A stretch of 64,000 nucleotides of DNA from JAJDAH01 sp964487605 (GTDB lineage Bacteria > Myxococcota_A > Polyangia > Polyangiales > Polyangiaceae). A model generated the notes under the pieces. It saw only the letters and a program-made list of their open reading frames with translations, was not told the DNA's origin and made no database searches. The position numbers were made by a program, and so were the translations under genes. Location of the stretch: the NCBI GenBank assembly GCA_964487605.1, contig CAZARU010000025.1:1-64000 (forward strand), read 5' to 3'. This document shows positions 24,190 through 32,373 of this stretch, one piece after another. Within the stretch, counting starts at the first letter, position 1. Every line of letters begins with the position of its first letter.

Positions 24190-25779
24190 TTACTTGCAGT
24201 ACGCGACCCGCGGTCCGGACTCCGCGGCGACCTTCGCCGCCAGGGCGGGCGTCGCGGCCTCGGCGGCGTAGGGGTACTCACTGGCAGGATCGAAGACTAG
24301 GCCGGGCTCGTTCTGCGAAATCACGGCGCCCTGCAGCGCGAGATCGCCCACGCTCCGAGCGCGTCCGACGCCGTCGCCGGCCCAGTCGGTCACGAGCGCG
24401 TTCTTCGAGACGACGTAGTCGTTGTCGCCGCAAGGGTTCGGATCGGGGCATGGCGGCAAGCAGAAGTCGCCGGGCCGCGCTTCGTACACGTTGTTCTCGC
24501 TCGCGAACTGGGCGCCGCCGAGCGACGCAGCTCCGTACTCGTACCAGTGGAACTGGTAGTTGTTGAAGAAGTGAGCTCGCCCGTGGATGAACTGCGGGCC
24601 ACGCAGCGTGATGCGGTCGAAGAAGTTGTGATGAAGCGTGACGCGCATTCCGGGCGTCGGTCGATTGGACGCCGTCACGCTCATGAGCATGAGCTTCTTG
24701 TGCGTGTGGAACCGGCTCCACGACACCGTCACCAGGCTTCCGCCCTTCACGTCGAGCACGCCGTCGCCGCCGTTGAAGCCCTCCACGTGGTGGACCCAGA
24801 TGTCGCGGGACGTGTACGCGTTCGGATCGGCGTCGCCCTCCCCGATGATCGTGATGACGTCACCGTCCTGCGTGCAGTGCCCCTCGAGATCGTTGGTCAC
24901 CTTCACGTCACTGAGGATGACGTTCCGGACGTCACGCAGGTACAGGTTGCCTTCGATGGTCACGTCGCGACCGCGGCCGTCGACGGTCTTGTTGGAGCGC
25001 ACCAGGATTCGGGGAGTGCTGGAGTGCGAGATCTTCCCGTTGACGTCGAAGACGATCCAGTAGTCCTCGTCGCTCTCCAGCGCGTTGCGAAGCGATCCCG
25101 CGCCGCTCGCGTTCAGGTTCGTGACTCGATACACGTTGGTCGGGTCGCCGCCCCTGGCGTTCCGCCCGAATCCGACGCGCTCGGAGAGCAGCGTGTCCGC
25201 CCGGAACGGATACCTGCTGCAGTCTTCCCCCGGCGGTGGAGGCGGAGGTGGAGGGCCACCGCTCCCTTCGCACACGCAGTAGTCGGACTGATGTCCGCTG
25301 GCGCAATCGAGCTCCGGGCGAGATGGATCGGCCGAGCACACGCCCTCCACGTCCTCGTGGGCGCGGGTGCAGAGCATCCCTACGGAAGCGCACAGTGCCT
25401 CGCATCCGGCACCATCTCGATACACGGCTTCACACCGGCCAGGACCGCTCGAGCAGAGTTCCCAGCCCGAGCGCGCCGCGATGGCGCTGCAGTCGGCCGT
25501 CGTGCCCCCCGCACCACCGGCGCCGGCGCCGCCCGAGCCCCCAGCGCCGCCCACACCACCGGCCCCGCCCGCGACTGCGCCGGACACGCCGGCCGAGCCA
25601 GCCTCGCCCGATGCGCCGCCCTGCCCTGCGCCGGCCATCCCGCCAGCGCCCGCCGTCACAGCCCCCGCCGCACCGCCTCGAGCGTCGTCCTTCGCCGGTC
25701 CACCCGTGGCGCCGCACGCGAACACACCCTGAAGCCCGAAGACGAGACCACCTAGCCAGCGCCGAGACGGGGAGACCAT
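24190..25779 (-). CDS. Pectate lyase family 1 lipoprotein
   Basis: A 529-residue secreted polysaccharide lyase. ATG 25779 gives a signal peptide ending in VFAC (lipoprotein). A Gly/Ala-rich linker of about 70 residues, a Cys-rich module (CAIAAR-like region to CVCEG) and a short polyproline hinge follow. The catalytic parallel beta-helix occupies about residues 185-500: NKTVDGRGRDVTIEGN, DIWVHHVEGFNGGDG, VTLHHNFFDRITLRGPQ and HGRAHFFNNYQFHWYEYG are the standard PL1 elements. It would cleave polygalacturonate by beta-elimination, depending on Ca2+. It is a single-gene unit between ompA and yaeQ. Confidence 0.9.
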   Translation of the reverse strand: MVSPSRRWLGGLVFGLQGVFACGATGGPAKDDARGGAAGAVTAGAGGMAGAGQGGASGEAGSAGVSGAVAGGAGGVGGAGGSGGAGAGGAGGTTADCSAIAARSGWELCSSGPGRCEAVYRDGAGCEALCASVGMLCTRAHEDVEGVCSADPSRPELDCASGHQSDYCVCEGSGGPPPPPPPPGEDCSRYPFRADTLLSERVGFGRNARGGDPTNVYRVTNLNASGAGSLRNALESDEDYWIVFDVNGKISHSSTPRILVRSNKTVDGRGRDVTIEGNLYLRDVRNVILSDVKVTNDLEGHCTQDGDVITIIGEGDADPNAYTSRDIWVHHVEGFNGGDGVLDVKGGSLVTVSWSRFHTHKKLMLMSVTASNRPTPGMRVTLHHNFFDRITLRGPQFIHGRAHFFNNYQFHWYEYGAASLGGAQFASENNVYEARPGDFCLPPCPDPNPCGDNDYVVSKNALVTDWAGDGVGRARSVGDLALQGAVISQNEPGLVFDPASEYPYAAEAATPALAAKVAAESGPRVAYCK

Positions 25780-25835
25780 GGGCGGATCTTGACTCGCCCG
25801 CGCTCGCTCGTGAGCAAAAACTTCCTGAAGGCGCC

Positions 25836-26375
25836 CTACGGCGCGGGAACGCGCCGGAGAATCCCCTCGAACGCCTCCTCCGCCCGGGTCAGGTACACGT
25901 GTCCCTCGGCGATGGTGAGGCTCCACCGCTCGTGCCGCTGCAGCCGCTGCTCGAGGGGGTCGAGGACCGTCGCCGGGACGACGAAGATCCGCAGCTCGTC
26001 CTGGCGGTGGATGCGAGAGCGCCCCAGCTCCTCCATCAGGGTGTCTGGCTCCTTGTGCGAGTACACGGAAACTCGCGCCCCGGTCTTGGAGGCCCGGTGC
26101 AGCCGATCGACCGACGGCGAGCCGACCTCGATCCAGTCCGTGACGGTCCCGGTGGCATCCTTGATCCACACCGCCGGCTCGTCCGCCGTGGACACGCCGC
26201 GCCCGAACTCGATGCCCTCTGCGTGCTCCGCCGAGTAGGCGAGCACGCGCGTGAGGAGGAACCGTGGAGACTCCGACGGATGCCGAGCAGCGCGCACGTC
26301 CAGGGATTCGTACACGGCGCGGTCGACGTTGGAGAGGTCTACCGCAAAGCGATGAATCGTCGCGGACAGCGCCAC
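25836..26375 (-). CDS. yaeQ: YaeQ family protein
   Basis: A 179-residue cytoplasmic protein matching YaeQ over its full length: MALSATIHRFAVDLSNVDR, ARHPSESPRFLLTRVLAY, EPAVWIKDATG, then VSVYSHKEPDTLMEEL and a C-terminal WSLTIAEGHVYL. YaeQ has a PD-(D/E)XK-like fold; in E. coli it was linked to suppression of rfaH-type defects, but its biochemical role is unsettled. The acidic and Lys residues of the nuclease-like site appear kept. It is transcribed divergently from the vWA lipoprotein at 26562. Confidence 0.92.
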   Translation of the reverse strand: MALSATIHRFAVDLSNVDRAVYESLDVRAARHPSESPRFLLTRVLAYSAEHAEGIEFGRGVSTADEPAVWIKDATGTVTDWIEVGSPSVDRLHRASKTGARVSVYSHKEPDTLMEELGRSRIHRQDELRIFVVPATVLDPLEQRLQRHERWSLTIAEGHVYLTRAEEAFEGILRRVPAP

Positions 26376-26508
26376 GGCGACATCGTGCGACGAACGCGCC
26401 GACGGGACGAGCCGTTTCGCCCACGGGTGCGATACCGCCCCCGAGCGCGCCCGCGCGCTCGATTCCCGGCGAAAGAGGGTAAGCCTTGGTCGGGGACGTG
26501 CCTTGGGC

Positions 26509-26514
26509 TAAAAT
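26509..26514 (+). promoter_or_regulatory. -10-like TAAAAT in the yaeQ / vWA divergent region
   Basis: TAAAAT about 47 nt upstream of ATG 26562, in otherwise GC-rich sequence. It is a candidate promoter for the vWA protein with a normal leader. No clear -35 element. Confidence 0.35.
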
Positions 26515-26561
26515 CCTGGTCGTTGCTCGCACGTCCTCGCGGGCACGACGGGTAAGCCCTC

Positions 26562-28520
26562 ATGAGAATGGCTCGTTCTTCGATTCCTTGGATTGCCATC
26601 GCCGCCGCGGGTTTCGTCGCCCACTGCGGGAGCAACGCGGACAAGCCGCCCACGACGATCACGAAGCCCGTGGACGCCGGAACGCCCGACATCGGCACCG
26701 GCGGCACGGGCGGTACGGGCATCATCGGCGTCGACGTCGCGGCCATCGTGTGCACCGACGAGACCGACACGGACGGCGACGGCATCGCGGACGAGATCGA
26801 GGGCACCGGGGACGCCGATGGGGACGGCACGCCGAACCGCGAGGACGACGACAGCGACGACGACGGCCTGCTCGACGCGGACGAGGCCGGTCCGGGGCGG
26901 ACCGGACCGTGCAGCGAAGTGGTGAACACCGACGGCCTTCAGGACGGCCCCGACTTCCTCGATCCGGACTCCGACGACGACGGCGTCCCCGACAAGGACG
27001 ACCAGGGGCTTTGCCCGAACAAGGACTGCCGCGTGCTCTCGAACTGCGACGACGACCCCGAGAGCGTCATCGACATCGTCGAGGTCGCCGCCGGTGGAGA
27101 CCCCTGCGACGGGCTGGCGCCCGCGGACGCCGGCCTCTACTTCGTGGTCCCCTACGACGACGGTGAGCGCCGCAAGAACTTCGACTTCTCCACCGGCGTG
27201 AAGGACGCGGACATCTACTTCCTGATCGACACGACGACGTCGATGCAGCCTGCCATCGACAACATCAAGGCGTCCCTGGACACGGAGATCATCCCGACCG
27301 TGCTCAACGGCGACAAGACCGCCGTGCCCGAGATCCCGGCGATTCCCGGCGCGTGGATCGGAATCGGCGACTTCAAGGACGTCAACTGGTCGCCCTGGGG
27401 CATCCCGGGCGACTACGTCTACGGTTTCAAGTTCGACCTCGGTGGATCGACCGTGTACGGCAACGTCTCGCCGCCCATCGACAACGGTGGCGTGCTCGGC
27501 GCACCGGACAACGTTCGCACCATCCTCGACAGCCTGACGGCAATCGGCGGCGGCGATTCGCCCGAGTCCACCACGCAAGCGCTGTGGCTCGCCTCGACCA
27601 ACCAGGACTACCGCGCGGTCGGAGGCGGCGAGCCGTGGCCGCCGAACGAGAACCCTCCGACGTGCGGTATGCCCGTCTGCTTCGACGCCGCGGACTGGCG
27701 CGCGAAGTGCGACGACCCGAGCCAGCTGGGCCGAGCGTGCTTCCGACCCGGCAAGCTGCCGATCTTCGTCATCGTGACCGACGCGGGTTTCCACAACGGA
27801 CCGACGGCACCGTTCGACTACGTGGTGCCTCCGGACAGGCCGCCCTCGGGAACCGCCGTCAACGGAACGAAGACGTACGCCCAGGTGCTCAAGTCGATGA
27901 ACGACATCAGCGCGAAGGTCGTCGGCGTGTCCGTGGACACGGGCTTGCCCGGCCAGGCACGCAACGACCTCATCGATCTGGCCCAGCAGACGGGCAGCCT
28001 CTTCTTCGATCCGAAGTTCGGCGGCGCCGAGAAGCCGCTCGTGACGGAGAAGGACACGCGTACCGGCGACGTCTCCACGGAGGTCGTGCGACTCATCGGC
28101 CTGCTCGCGGGTCAGGGGCTGAACAACGTGACGACGGTCACGACGAACTACGACTGCGACGGCGGCAAGGACTGCAACGGCGACGGCGCGCCCGATCCCG
28201 CCTACCACAACTTTCCCGACGGCCCGACGTCCATGCCCTTCGACGCCTCCCGCCTGATCAAGGACGTGCACACCGTCCCGAGCATGGCGAACCCCAAGCC
28301 GTACGCGAGCCTGAACGCCTCCACCTTCTTCGGCGTCCGCGGCGACGCGACGGTCGAGTTCGAGGTCGTCGCGGAGAACAATCTGATCCAGACCAATCAG
28401 ATCGTCGTCGTGCGAGCGCTCTTGCGGGTCCAGACACCCACGGGCCTGGCGCTCGGCGGCCCGGCCGGCGTGAAGGTCATCTACCTGGTGATCCCGCCGT
28501 ACGTGAAGGGCGCCGCCTGA
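26562..28520 (+). CDS. Exported vWA-domain protein with Ca-binding repeats
   Basis: A 652-residue protein. The N-terminus has a signal peptide (SSIPWIAIAAAGFVAHCG; the residue before Cys is His, so lipidation is uncertain). Residues ~65-150 contain Asp-rich thrombospondin type 3-like repeats (DTDGDGIADEIEG, DSDDDGLLDADEAG, DSDDDGVPDKDDQG) that bind Ca2+ in homologs. A vWA domain (about 220-540) has a MIDAS-like motif IYFLIDTTTSM, a Thr replacing the usual first Ser, and later FVIVTDAGFHNGP. A further beta domain closes the protein. Such proteins are commonly surface-exposed ligand binders. It lies upstream of the Omp85 trio, 59 bp away, possibly transcribed with it. Confidence 0.88.
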   Translation: MRMARSSIPWIAIAAAGFVAHCGSNADKPPTTITKPVDAGTPDIGTGGTGGTGIIGVDVAAIVCTDETDTDGDGIADEIEGTGDADGDGTPNREDDDSDDDGLLDADEAGPGRTGPCSEVVNTDGLQDGPDFLDPDSDDDGVPDKDDQGLCPNKDCRVLSNCDDDPESVIDIVEVAAGGDPCDGLAPADAGLYFVVPYDDGERRKNFDFSTGVKDADIYFLIDTTTSMQPAIDNIKASLDTEIIPTVLNGDKTAVPEIPAIPGAWIGIGDFKDVNWSPWGIPGDYVYGFKFDLGGSTVYGNVSPPIDNGGVLGAPDNVRTILDSLTAIGGGDSPESTTQALWLASTNQDYRAVGGGEPWPPNENPPTCGMPVCFDAADWRAKCDDPSQLGRACFRPGKLPIFVIVTDAGFHNGPTAPFDYVVPPDRPPSGTAVNGTKTYAQVLKSMNDISAKVVGVSVDTGLPGQARNDLIDLAQQTGSLFFDPKFGGAEKPLVTEKDTRTGDVSTEVVRLIGLLAGQGLNNVTTVTTNYDCDGGKDCNGDGAPDPAYHNFPDGPTSMPFDASRLIKDVHTVPSMANPKPYASLNASTFFGVRGDATVEFEVVAENNLIQTNQIVVVRALLRVQTPTGLALGGPAGVKVIYLVIPPYVKGAA

Positions 28521-28567
28521 TCGGCGACGTCCCGGGTGCTGGCCCGAGGCCCGCTTCCCGCTCCTGC

Positions 28568-28573
28568 TAGGCT
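28568..28573 (+). promoter_or_regulatory. -10-like TAGGCT, probable leaderless promoter
   Basis: TAGGCT ends 6 nt before ATG 28580 in the 59-bp gap after the vWA gene. Confidence 0.5.
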
Positions 28574-28579
28574 CGGCGC

Positions 28580-30313
28580 ATGAATCGGTGGTCGCGCTCG
28601 GCCGTCCTACCCGGGATGCGGTCGTGCGCGACGGCGATCGCCGCACTCACGGTCTGGACGAGCACGGCCGAGGCACAGCCGGCGCCCGAACCCCCGCCCG
28701 ATGCTCCCGCGGGCGAAGAGGCGGCAGAGCCACTCGGAGGTGGCGCAGCGGACGCCGAACCGGCGCCCGACCCAGCACCGGACACGTGGGGGTCGGGCAC
28801 GGCTCGTCCCGACACGGCGCGGACGACGCCCCCAGCGCCCACCGCGAGCGCCACCGACGACACGCCGCGCCCCCCCGCGGTGAACCGCAAGCCGCTGGTC
28901 GAGCGCGACGACACCGTGGAGACGGCGATTCGCTACACGCTCGAGGGCATCGAGGTCCGGGGCAACTCGAAGACGCGGGCGCGCGTCGTGCTTCGCTACG
29001 TCCCGTTTCGCGTCGGCGAGCAGCTCGACGTGGACGACCCGCTCGTCGAGCTGACCCGCTACAGGCTGCTGGGCACCGGCTTCTTCCGCGACGTCCAGTT
29101 CTCCCTGAAGCGCGGCTCGCACCGCGGCTCCGTCGTCCTGGTCATCGAAGTGGACGAGCGGAACACGATCGTCATCAACGACGTCTGGATGGGCCTGAGC
29201 CAGGACGCCGACACGAAGGGCGCCGGACGCCCGCTGGCCGCCTACGCGGGGCTCGACGTCGCCGAGACCAACCTGGCGGGGACGGGGATCACGCTGGGGA
29301 CTGCCGTCGCGTTCGGGCTACCGCAGGATCAGCTCGCGCTGCGTGTTCGCTTCCTCGACCCGGCGTTCCTGGGCGGCGGGTGGATGACGGCGGGCACGCT
29401 CCTCTACAACGACGCCAAGGACTTCTTCGGGAACGACAGGGTCCGGTACGACGACGCCTCGCAGCTCACTCGCGTGGAGGACTTCGCCGTCGTTCAGTAC
29501 ACGCGCTTCGGCGGCTCCATGGGCGTCGGTCGGGATCTGTCGGTCCCGACGCAGCTCTGGTTCCACTACCGCCTGGAGTCCATCGACGCCATCACACCAC
29601 GCGCGGCGTCGCACGTGCGCGGCATCGACCGCGAGCCCATCGACTTCGACATCCTGCCCGGGCGGAGCGTGCTCTCGACCGTGCGCGGCACGCTGCAGCA
29701 CGACACGCGTGATCACCCGTTCTTGCCCACGCGCGGCTGGTTTTCGACGGTCACCGCCGAAGTCAGCCTCACGCCCGCGGGCAGCGACTACGGCTACCAG
29801 CGCCTCGACGCCGGCGCATCGCGGTGGTGGCGCCTGCCGTGGAAGCACGTCGTGCGGCTCGACACCTTCGCCGGCGCAATCCACGGCGACGCGCCCTTCT
29901 TCGAGAAGTACTACGTCAACGACTTCACGGACTTTCGCCCGGCCCGCGTCCTCGGCTTGAACTTCGAGCGTCGGCCACCGCCGAACTTCCTGGGTACGGA
30001 CATCATCGAGGTGCGGCGCGGACAGTACGCGGCGAAGGTGGGCGGCGAGTACCGCATCCCGATGTACCGAGGGAGCCGCTCGGTCTACGGAATCGACTTC
30101 TTCACGTCCTTCGGCATCTACGGCGTCGCCGATCCGCGAGACGTGGCCCAGCCGCCCCGCGGGTACTCGGGCCTGGCGCGCGTGCCCATGGATCTCACCG
30201 CGAACCTCGGGTTTCGGATGGACACGAGCGCCGGTGGCTTCGTCTTCGCTTTCTCGAACGTCTTGGGCTTCATACCCGTTCGAAGCGAGGACCGGCCGGA
30301 GACGGGCCAGTGA
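28580..30313 (+). CDS. Omp85/BamA-superfamily outer-membrane protein
   Basis: A 577-residue outer-membrane protein. A signal peptide (cleavage after AEA) is followed by ~90 residues of Pro/Ala/Glu-rich linker. One POTRA-like domain (about 115-195) begins RYTLEGIEVRGNSKTRARVVL and includes RYRLLGTGFFRDVQFSL. The rest (200-577) is a 16-strand-type barrel with the Omp85 signature region TRDHPFLPTRGWFS. True BamA has five POTRAs and is ~800 residues; here one is visible, so it is more like TamA-type or FhaC-size relatives, with a role in outer-membrane protein assembly or secretion inferred. The next gene overlaps its stop by 4 nt. Confidence 0.88.
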   Translation: MNRWSRSAVLPGMRSCATAIAALTVWTSTAEAQPAPEPPPDAPAGEEAAEPLGGGAADAEPAPDPAPDTWGSGTARPDTARTTPPAPTASATDDTPRPPAVNRKPLVERDDTVETAIRYTLEGIEVRGNSKTRARVVLRYVPFRVGEQLDVDDPLVELTRYRLLGTGFFRDVQFSLKRGSHRGSVVLVIEVDERNTIVINDVWMGLSQDADTKGAGRPLAAYAGLDVAETNLAGTGITLGTAVAFGLPQDQLALRVRFLDPAFLGGGWMTAGTLLYNDAKDFFGNDRVRYDDASQLTRVEDFAVVQYTRFGGSMGVGRDLSVPTQLWFHYRLESIDAITPRAASHVRGIDREPIDFDILPGRSVLSTVRGTLQHDTRDHPFLPTRGWFSTVTAEVSLTPAGSDYGYQRLDAGASRWWRLPWKHVVRLDTFAGAIHGDAPFFEKYYVNDFTDFRPARVLGLNFERRPPPNFLGTDIIEVRRGQYAAKVGGEYRIPMYRGSRSVYGIDFFTSFGIYGVADPRDVAQPPRGYSGLARVPMDLTANLGFRMDTSAGGFVFAFSNVLGFIPVRSEDRPETGQ

Positions 30314-30993
30314 GAGGCCCCGCGGCTCGACGGGCCGCGTGCCTCGTGGCGTTCGTGGCCGGTTCGCTCGCCACCTCGACCGCGCGCGCGCAGGACGCCG
30401 AGCGGGACGTGAAGTTCGAGTGGGACTCGGCCGAGAAGGAGCTGCGCGCGTCGCTGGCGTTCCGCGACGTCGTCGACGCCGAGATCCGGGAGAAGCTGAA
30501 GCGTGGGCTTCCGACGACGATCGTGTTCACCGCCACGGTGCACAAGCCGGGAAAGGACGACCCGGTGGCCACGACGGCCCAGACGTGCAGGATCACCTAC
30601 CTGCTCTGGGACGAGTACTGGCGAATCGAGATGACGCGGCCCGGGGGAACCAGGACCGAGCGGACCCTCACGGTGGAGGGCGTGCTGCGCCGCTGCGCGG
30701 AGGCCAGGGGGCTGCTGGTCGCCGACGCGGGGCAGGTGGCCCCGGGTGAGGCCCTCTTCCTGAAGGCGAAGGTGCAGGTCAACCCCATCAGCAAGGAAGT
30801 GGTCGACAAGATCAAGCGGTGGGTGAACCGTCCGAGTGGGACCGGCACCGCGGGCCCGAGCGACGCGCTCTTCAGCACGTTCACGGGACTCTTCCTGCAG
30901 CGCGTGGGCGACGCCGAGCGGGAAGTCAAGCTGACGACCAAGGTCGCGACGCCCACCGTGGACAAGCCCAAGCCGGAGAAGAAGCGCTCGTGA
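30310..30993 (+). CDS. DUF4390-like exported protein
   Basis: A 227-residue protein with a signal peptide (VAFVAGSLATSTARA) and one domain. It resembles DUF4390: LRASLAFRDVVDAEIREKL, then RGLPTTIVFTATV, DEYWRIEM and a long C-terminal block FLKAKVQVNPISKEVVDKI. Members are periplasmic and of unknown role. GTG 30310 shares a GTGA overlap with the Omp85 gene stop, and its own stop overlaps the next start. The coupling to Omp85 and to a siroheme-synthase-like protein is notable. Family call is by eye and moderate in confidence. Confidence 0.65.
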   Translation: MRGPAARRAACLVAFVAGSLATSTARAQDAERDVKFEWDSAEKELRASLAFRDVVDAEIREKLKRGLPTTIVFTATVHKPGKDDPVATTAQTCRITYLLWDEYWRIEMTRPGGTRTERTLTVEGVLRRCAEARGLLVADAGQVAPGEALFLKAKVQVNPISKEVVDKIKRWVNRPSGTGTAGPSDALFSTFTGLFLQRVGDAEREVKLTTKVATPTVDKPKPEKKRS

Positions 30994-31574
30994 CCGTACC
31001 GCGTTTCCTCGTGGGGCTTCACCTGGAAGGACGCCGCGCGGTGGTCGTCGGCAGCTCACCGGAGGCCGCGCGCCGGGCCCGGAGCTTGATCGCCGCCGGC
31101 GCGAGGGTCCTCGTCGTGTGTCCCGCCTCGCCTTGCGAGGACGTCGAGGGACTCGGCGCGACAGCAGACGTCGCGTTGCGCGCGCCTCGCGACGCCGACC
31201 TCGACGATGCGTGGATCGCCGTCCTCACGGACCGCGATCCGGTCCTCGCAGAGCGCCTGGCTGCCGCGTGCGAAGCACGGCGCGTGTTCTTCTGCGCCGT
31301 CGATCAGCCGGAATGGGGATCGTTCTCCCACGTGGCCACGGCGCGCGCGGGCTCGCTCCGGGTCGGGATCTCCACGGACGGGAAGGCTCCCGCGCTGGCG
31401 CGACGCTTGCGCGAGGAGTTCGAGCGCGTGCTCGCCGAGGCGAACGCCGCCGCCCTCGTGGAACGCCTCGGCGAGCTGCGCAGCGCGACGCCCCCCGAGC
31501 GTCGGGCGGAGGTGCTGAACGCGGCCGTCGCCGCCATTCGCTTCGAGGGCAAGCTTCAGGTCGAGGACGACTGA
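30990..31574 (+). CDS. Siroheme synthase N-terminal (precorrin-2 dehydrogenase-like) protein
   Basis: A 194-residue cytoplasmic protein homologous to the N-terminal domain of CysG/Met8p, which converts precorrin-2 to sirohydrochlorin with NAD+ and inserts iron. The family start is visible as FLVGLHLEGRRAVVVG, then ARRARSLIAAGARVLVVCP, DDAWIAVLTD and VFFCAVDQPEWGSF; the Asp in AVDQPEW matches the catalytic region. GRAPALARRL-like LRVGISTDGKAPALARRLREE is the usual domain exit. It overlaps the DUF4390-like gene by 4 nt. There is no cobA or methyltransferase next to it, so it is a stand-alone version. Confidence 0.82.
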   Translation: MTVPRFLVGLHLEGRRAVVVGSSPEAARRARSLIAAGARVLVVCPASPCEDVEGLGATADVALRAPRDADLDDAWIAVLTDRDPVLAERLAAACEARRVFFCAVDQPEWGSFSHVATARAGSLRVGISTDGKAPALARRLREEFERVLAEANAAALVERLGELRSATPPERRAEVLNAAVAAIRFEGKLQVEDD

Positions 31575-31589
31575 GGCCGACGAGCGCGA

Positions 31590-32285
31590 TCAATCGAAGC
31601 GCGGCGGCGCGCTGGGATCGAACGTCGCGGCCGGCACCGGGTACGTCGCCAGGATCGCGATCAGGTAGTAGCCGTACTGGTGACGTATGGAGCGCCACTG
31701 CGGCGCGGGGAGCGCGCGCTGCACGCACTCCGCGGCGCGCTTCGCGAGCGGCCCGCGCCACTCACCGCTCCTGCCCGGATACACGCGCACCTTCTGGAGG
31801 CGAAAGTCCACCGAGAGCACGTAGTTGAGCGACCCCTGCTTCCCGGTCTTGGGCGCGCAATCGGCGTTCTCTCGAATCGCCTTGGCGAGCGCCTCATCGA
31901 AGATGGGAAGGGCTTCACAGAGTTTGCCCTCGTGGCCGCGAGCGGCCGACGACGACGCACACTTGACGCGTTGCGGTCGGGCAAGCACGACGCGCGGGGT
32001 CGGAGCCCCCGCATCCGACGCCGCCGCGGCCGGCACGGCGCCCGCATCGGGCAGGGGCAGCGAGAGCGGCACTCCCGCGGAGGCCGAGGGTGCCGTGATG
32101 GGCGCGGCGCCCGGCCGCCGCCACAGATAGAGCGGGACGGCGATGAGGACGAGGGCCGCCATCAGCGCCACCACGAGCTGCGCGCGAATGGGGCGATCAC
32201 CGCCGGCACCCCCGCCGATCCCCAGGCGCCGGACCGAGGGTTCGCTCATCGACGGCAAGGACGGGCGGTGCGGGCCTCGGTTCAT
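31590..32285 (-). CDS. Membrane-anchored protein of unknown function
   Basis: About 231 residues. A single hydrophobic segment (RAQLVVALMAALVLIAVPLYLW) near residue 32-55 follows a basic N-terminus, consistent with an inner-membrane anchor. The periplasmic part has an Ala/Pro-rich linker and a C-terminal domain of ~120 residues with several Cys (VKCASSS, GKLCEALPIF, ENADCAPK). The phrase GSLNYVLSVDFRLQKVRVYPG marks the start of a beta-rich stretch. Start choice is between ATG 32285 and ATG 32249; 32285 is preferred because TACGCT lies 15 nt upstream of it. No family recognised. Confidence 0.65.
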   Translation of the reverse strand: MNRGPHRPSLPSMSEPSVRRLGIGGGAGGDRPIRAQLVVALMAALVLIAVPLYLWRRPGAAPITAPSASAGVPLSLPLPDAGAVPAAAASDAGAPTPRVVLARPQRVKCASSSAARGHEGKLCEALPIFDEALAKAIRENADCAPKTGKQGSLNYVLSVDFRLQKVRVYPGRSGEWRGPLAKRAAECVQRALPAPQWRSIRHQYGYYLIAILATYPVPAATFDPSAPPRFD

Positions 32286-32373
32286 GGCGACTCGGCTCGT
32301 AGCGTAGCCAATCATCGCCCCCTTGGTCGAAGGTGCGGTCCCGCCACGCCAGGGGCCGGCCCGGGACCGCGAG

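Noticed and set aside
26508..28646. A 712-codon minus-strand frame
   Set aside because: It is antisense to the vWA protein; no motif is present.
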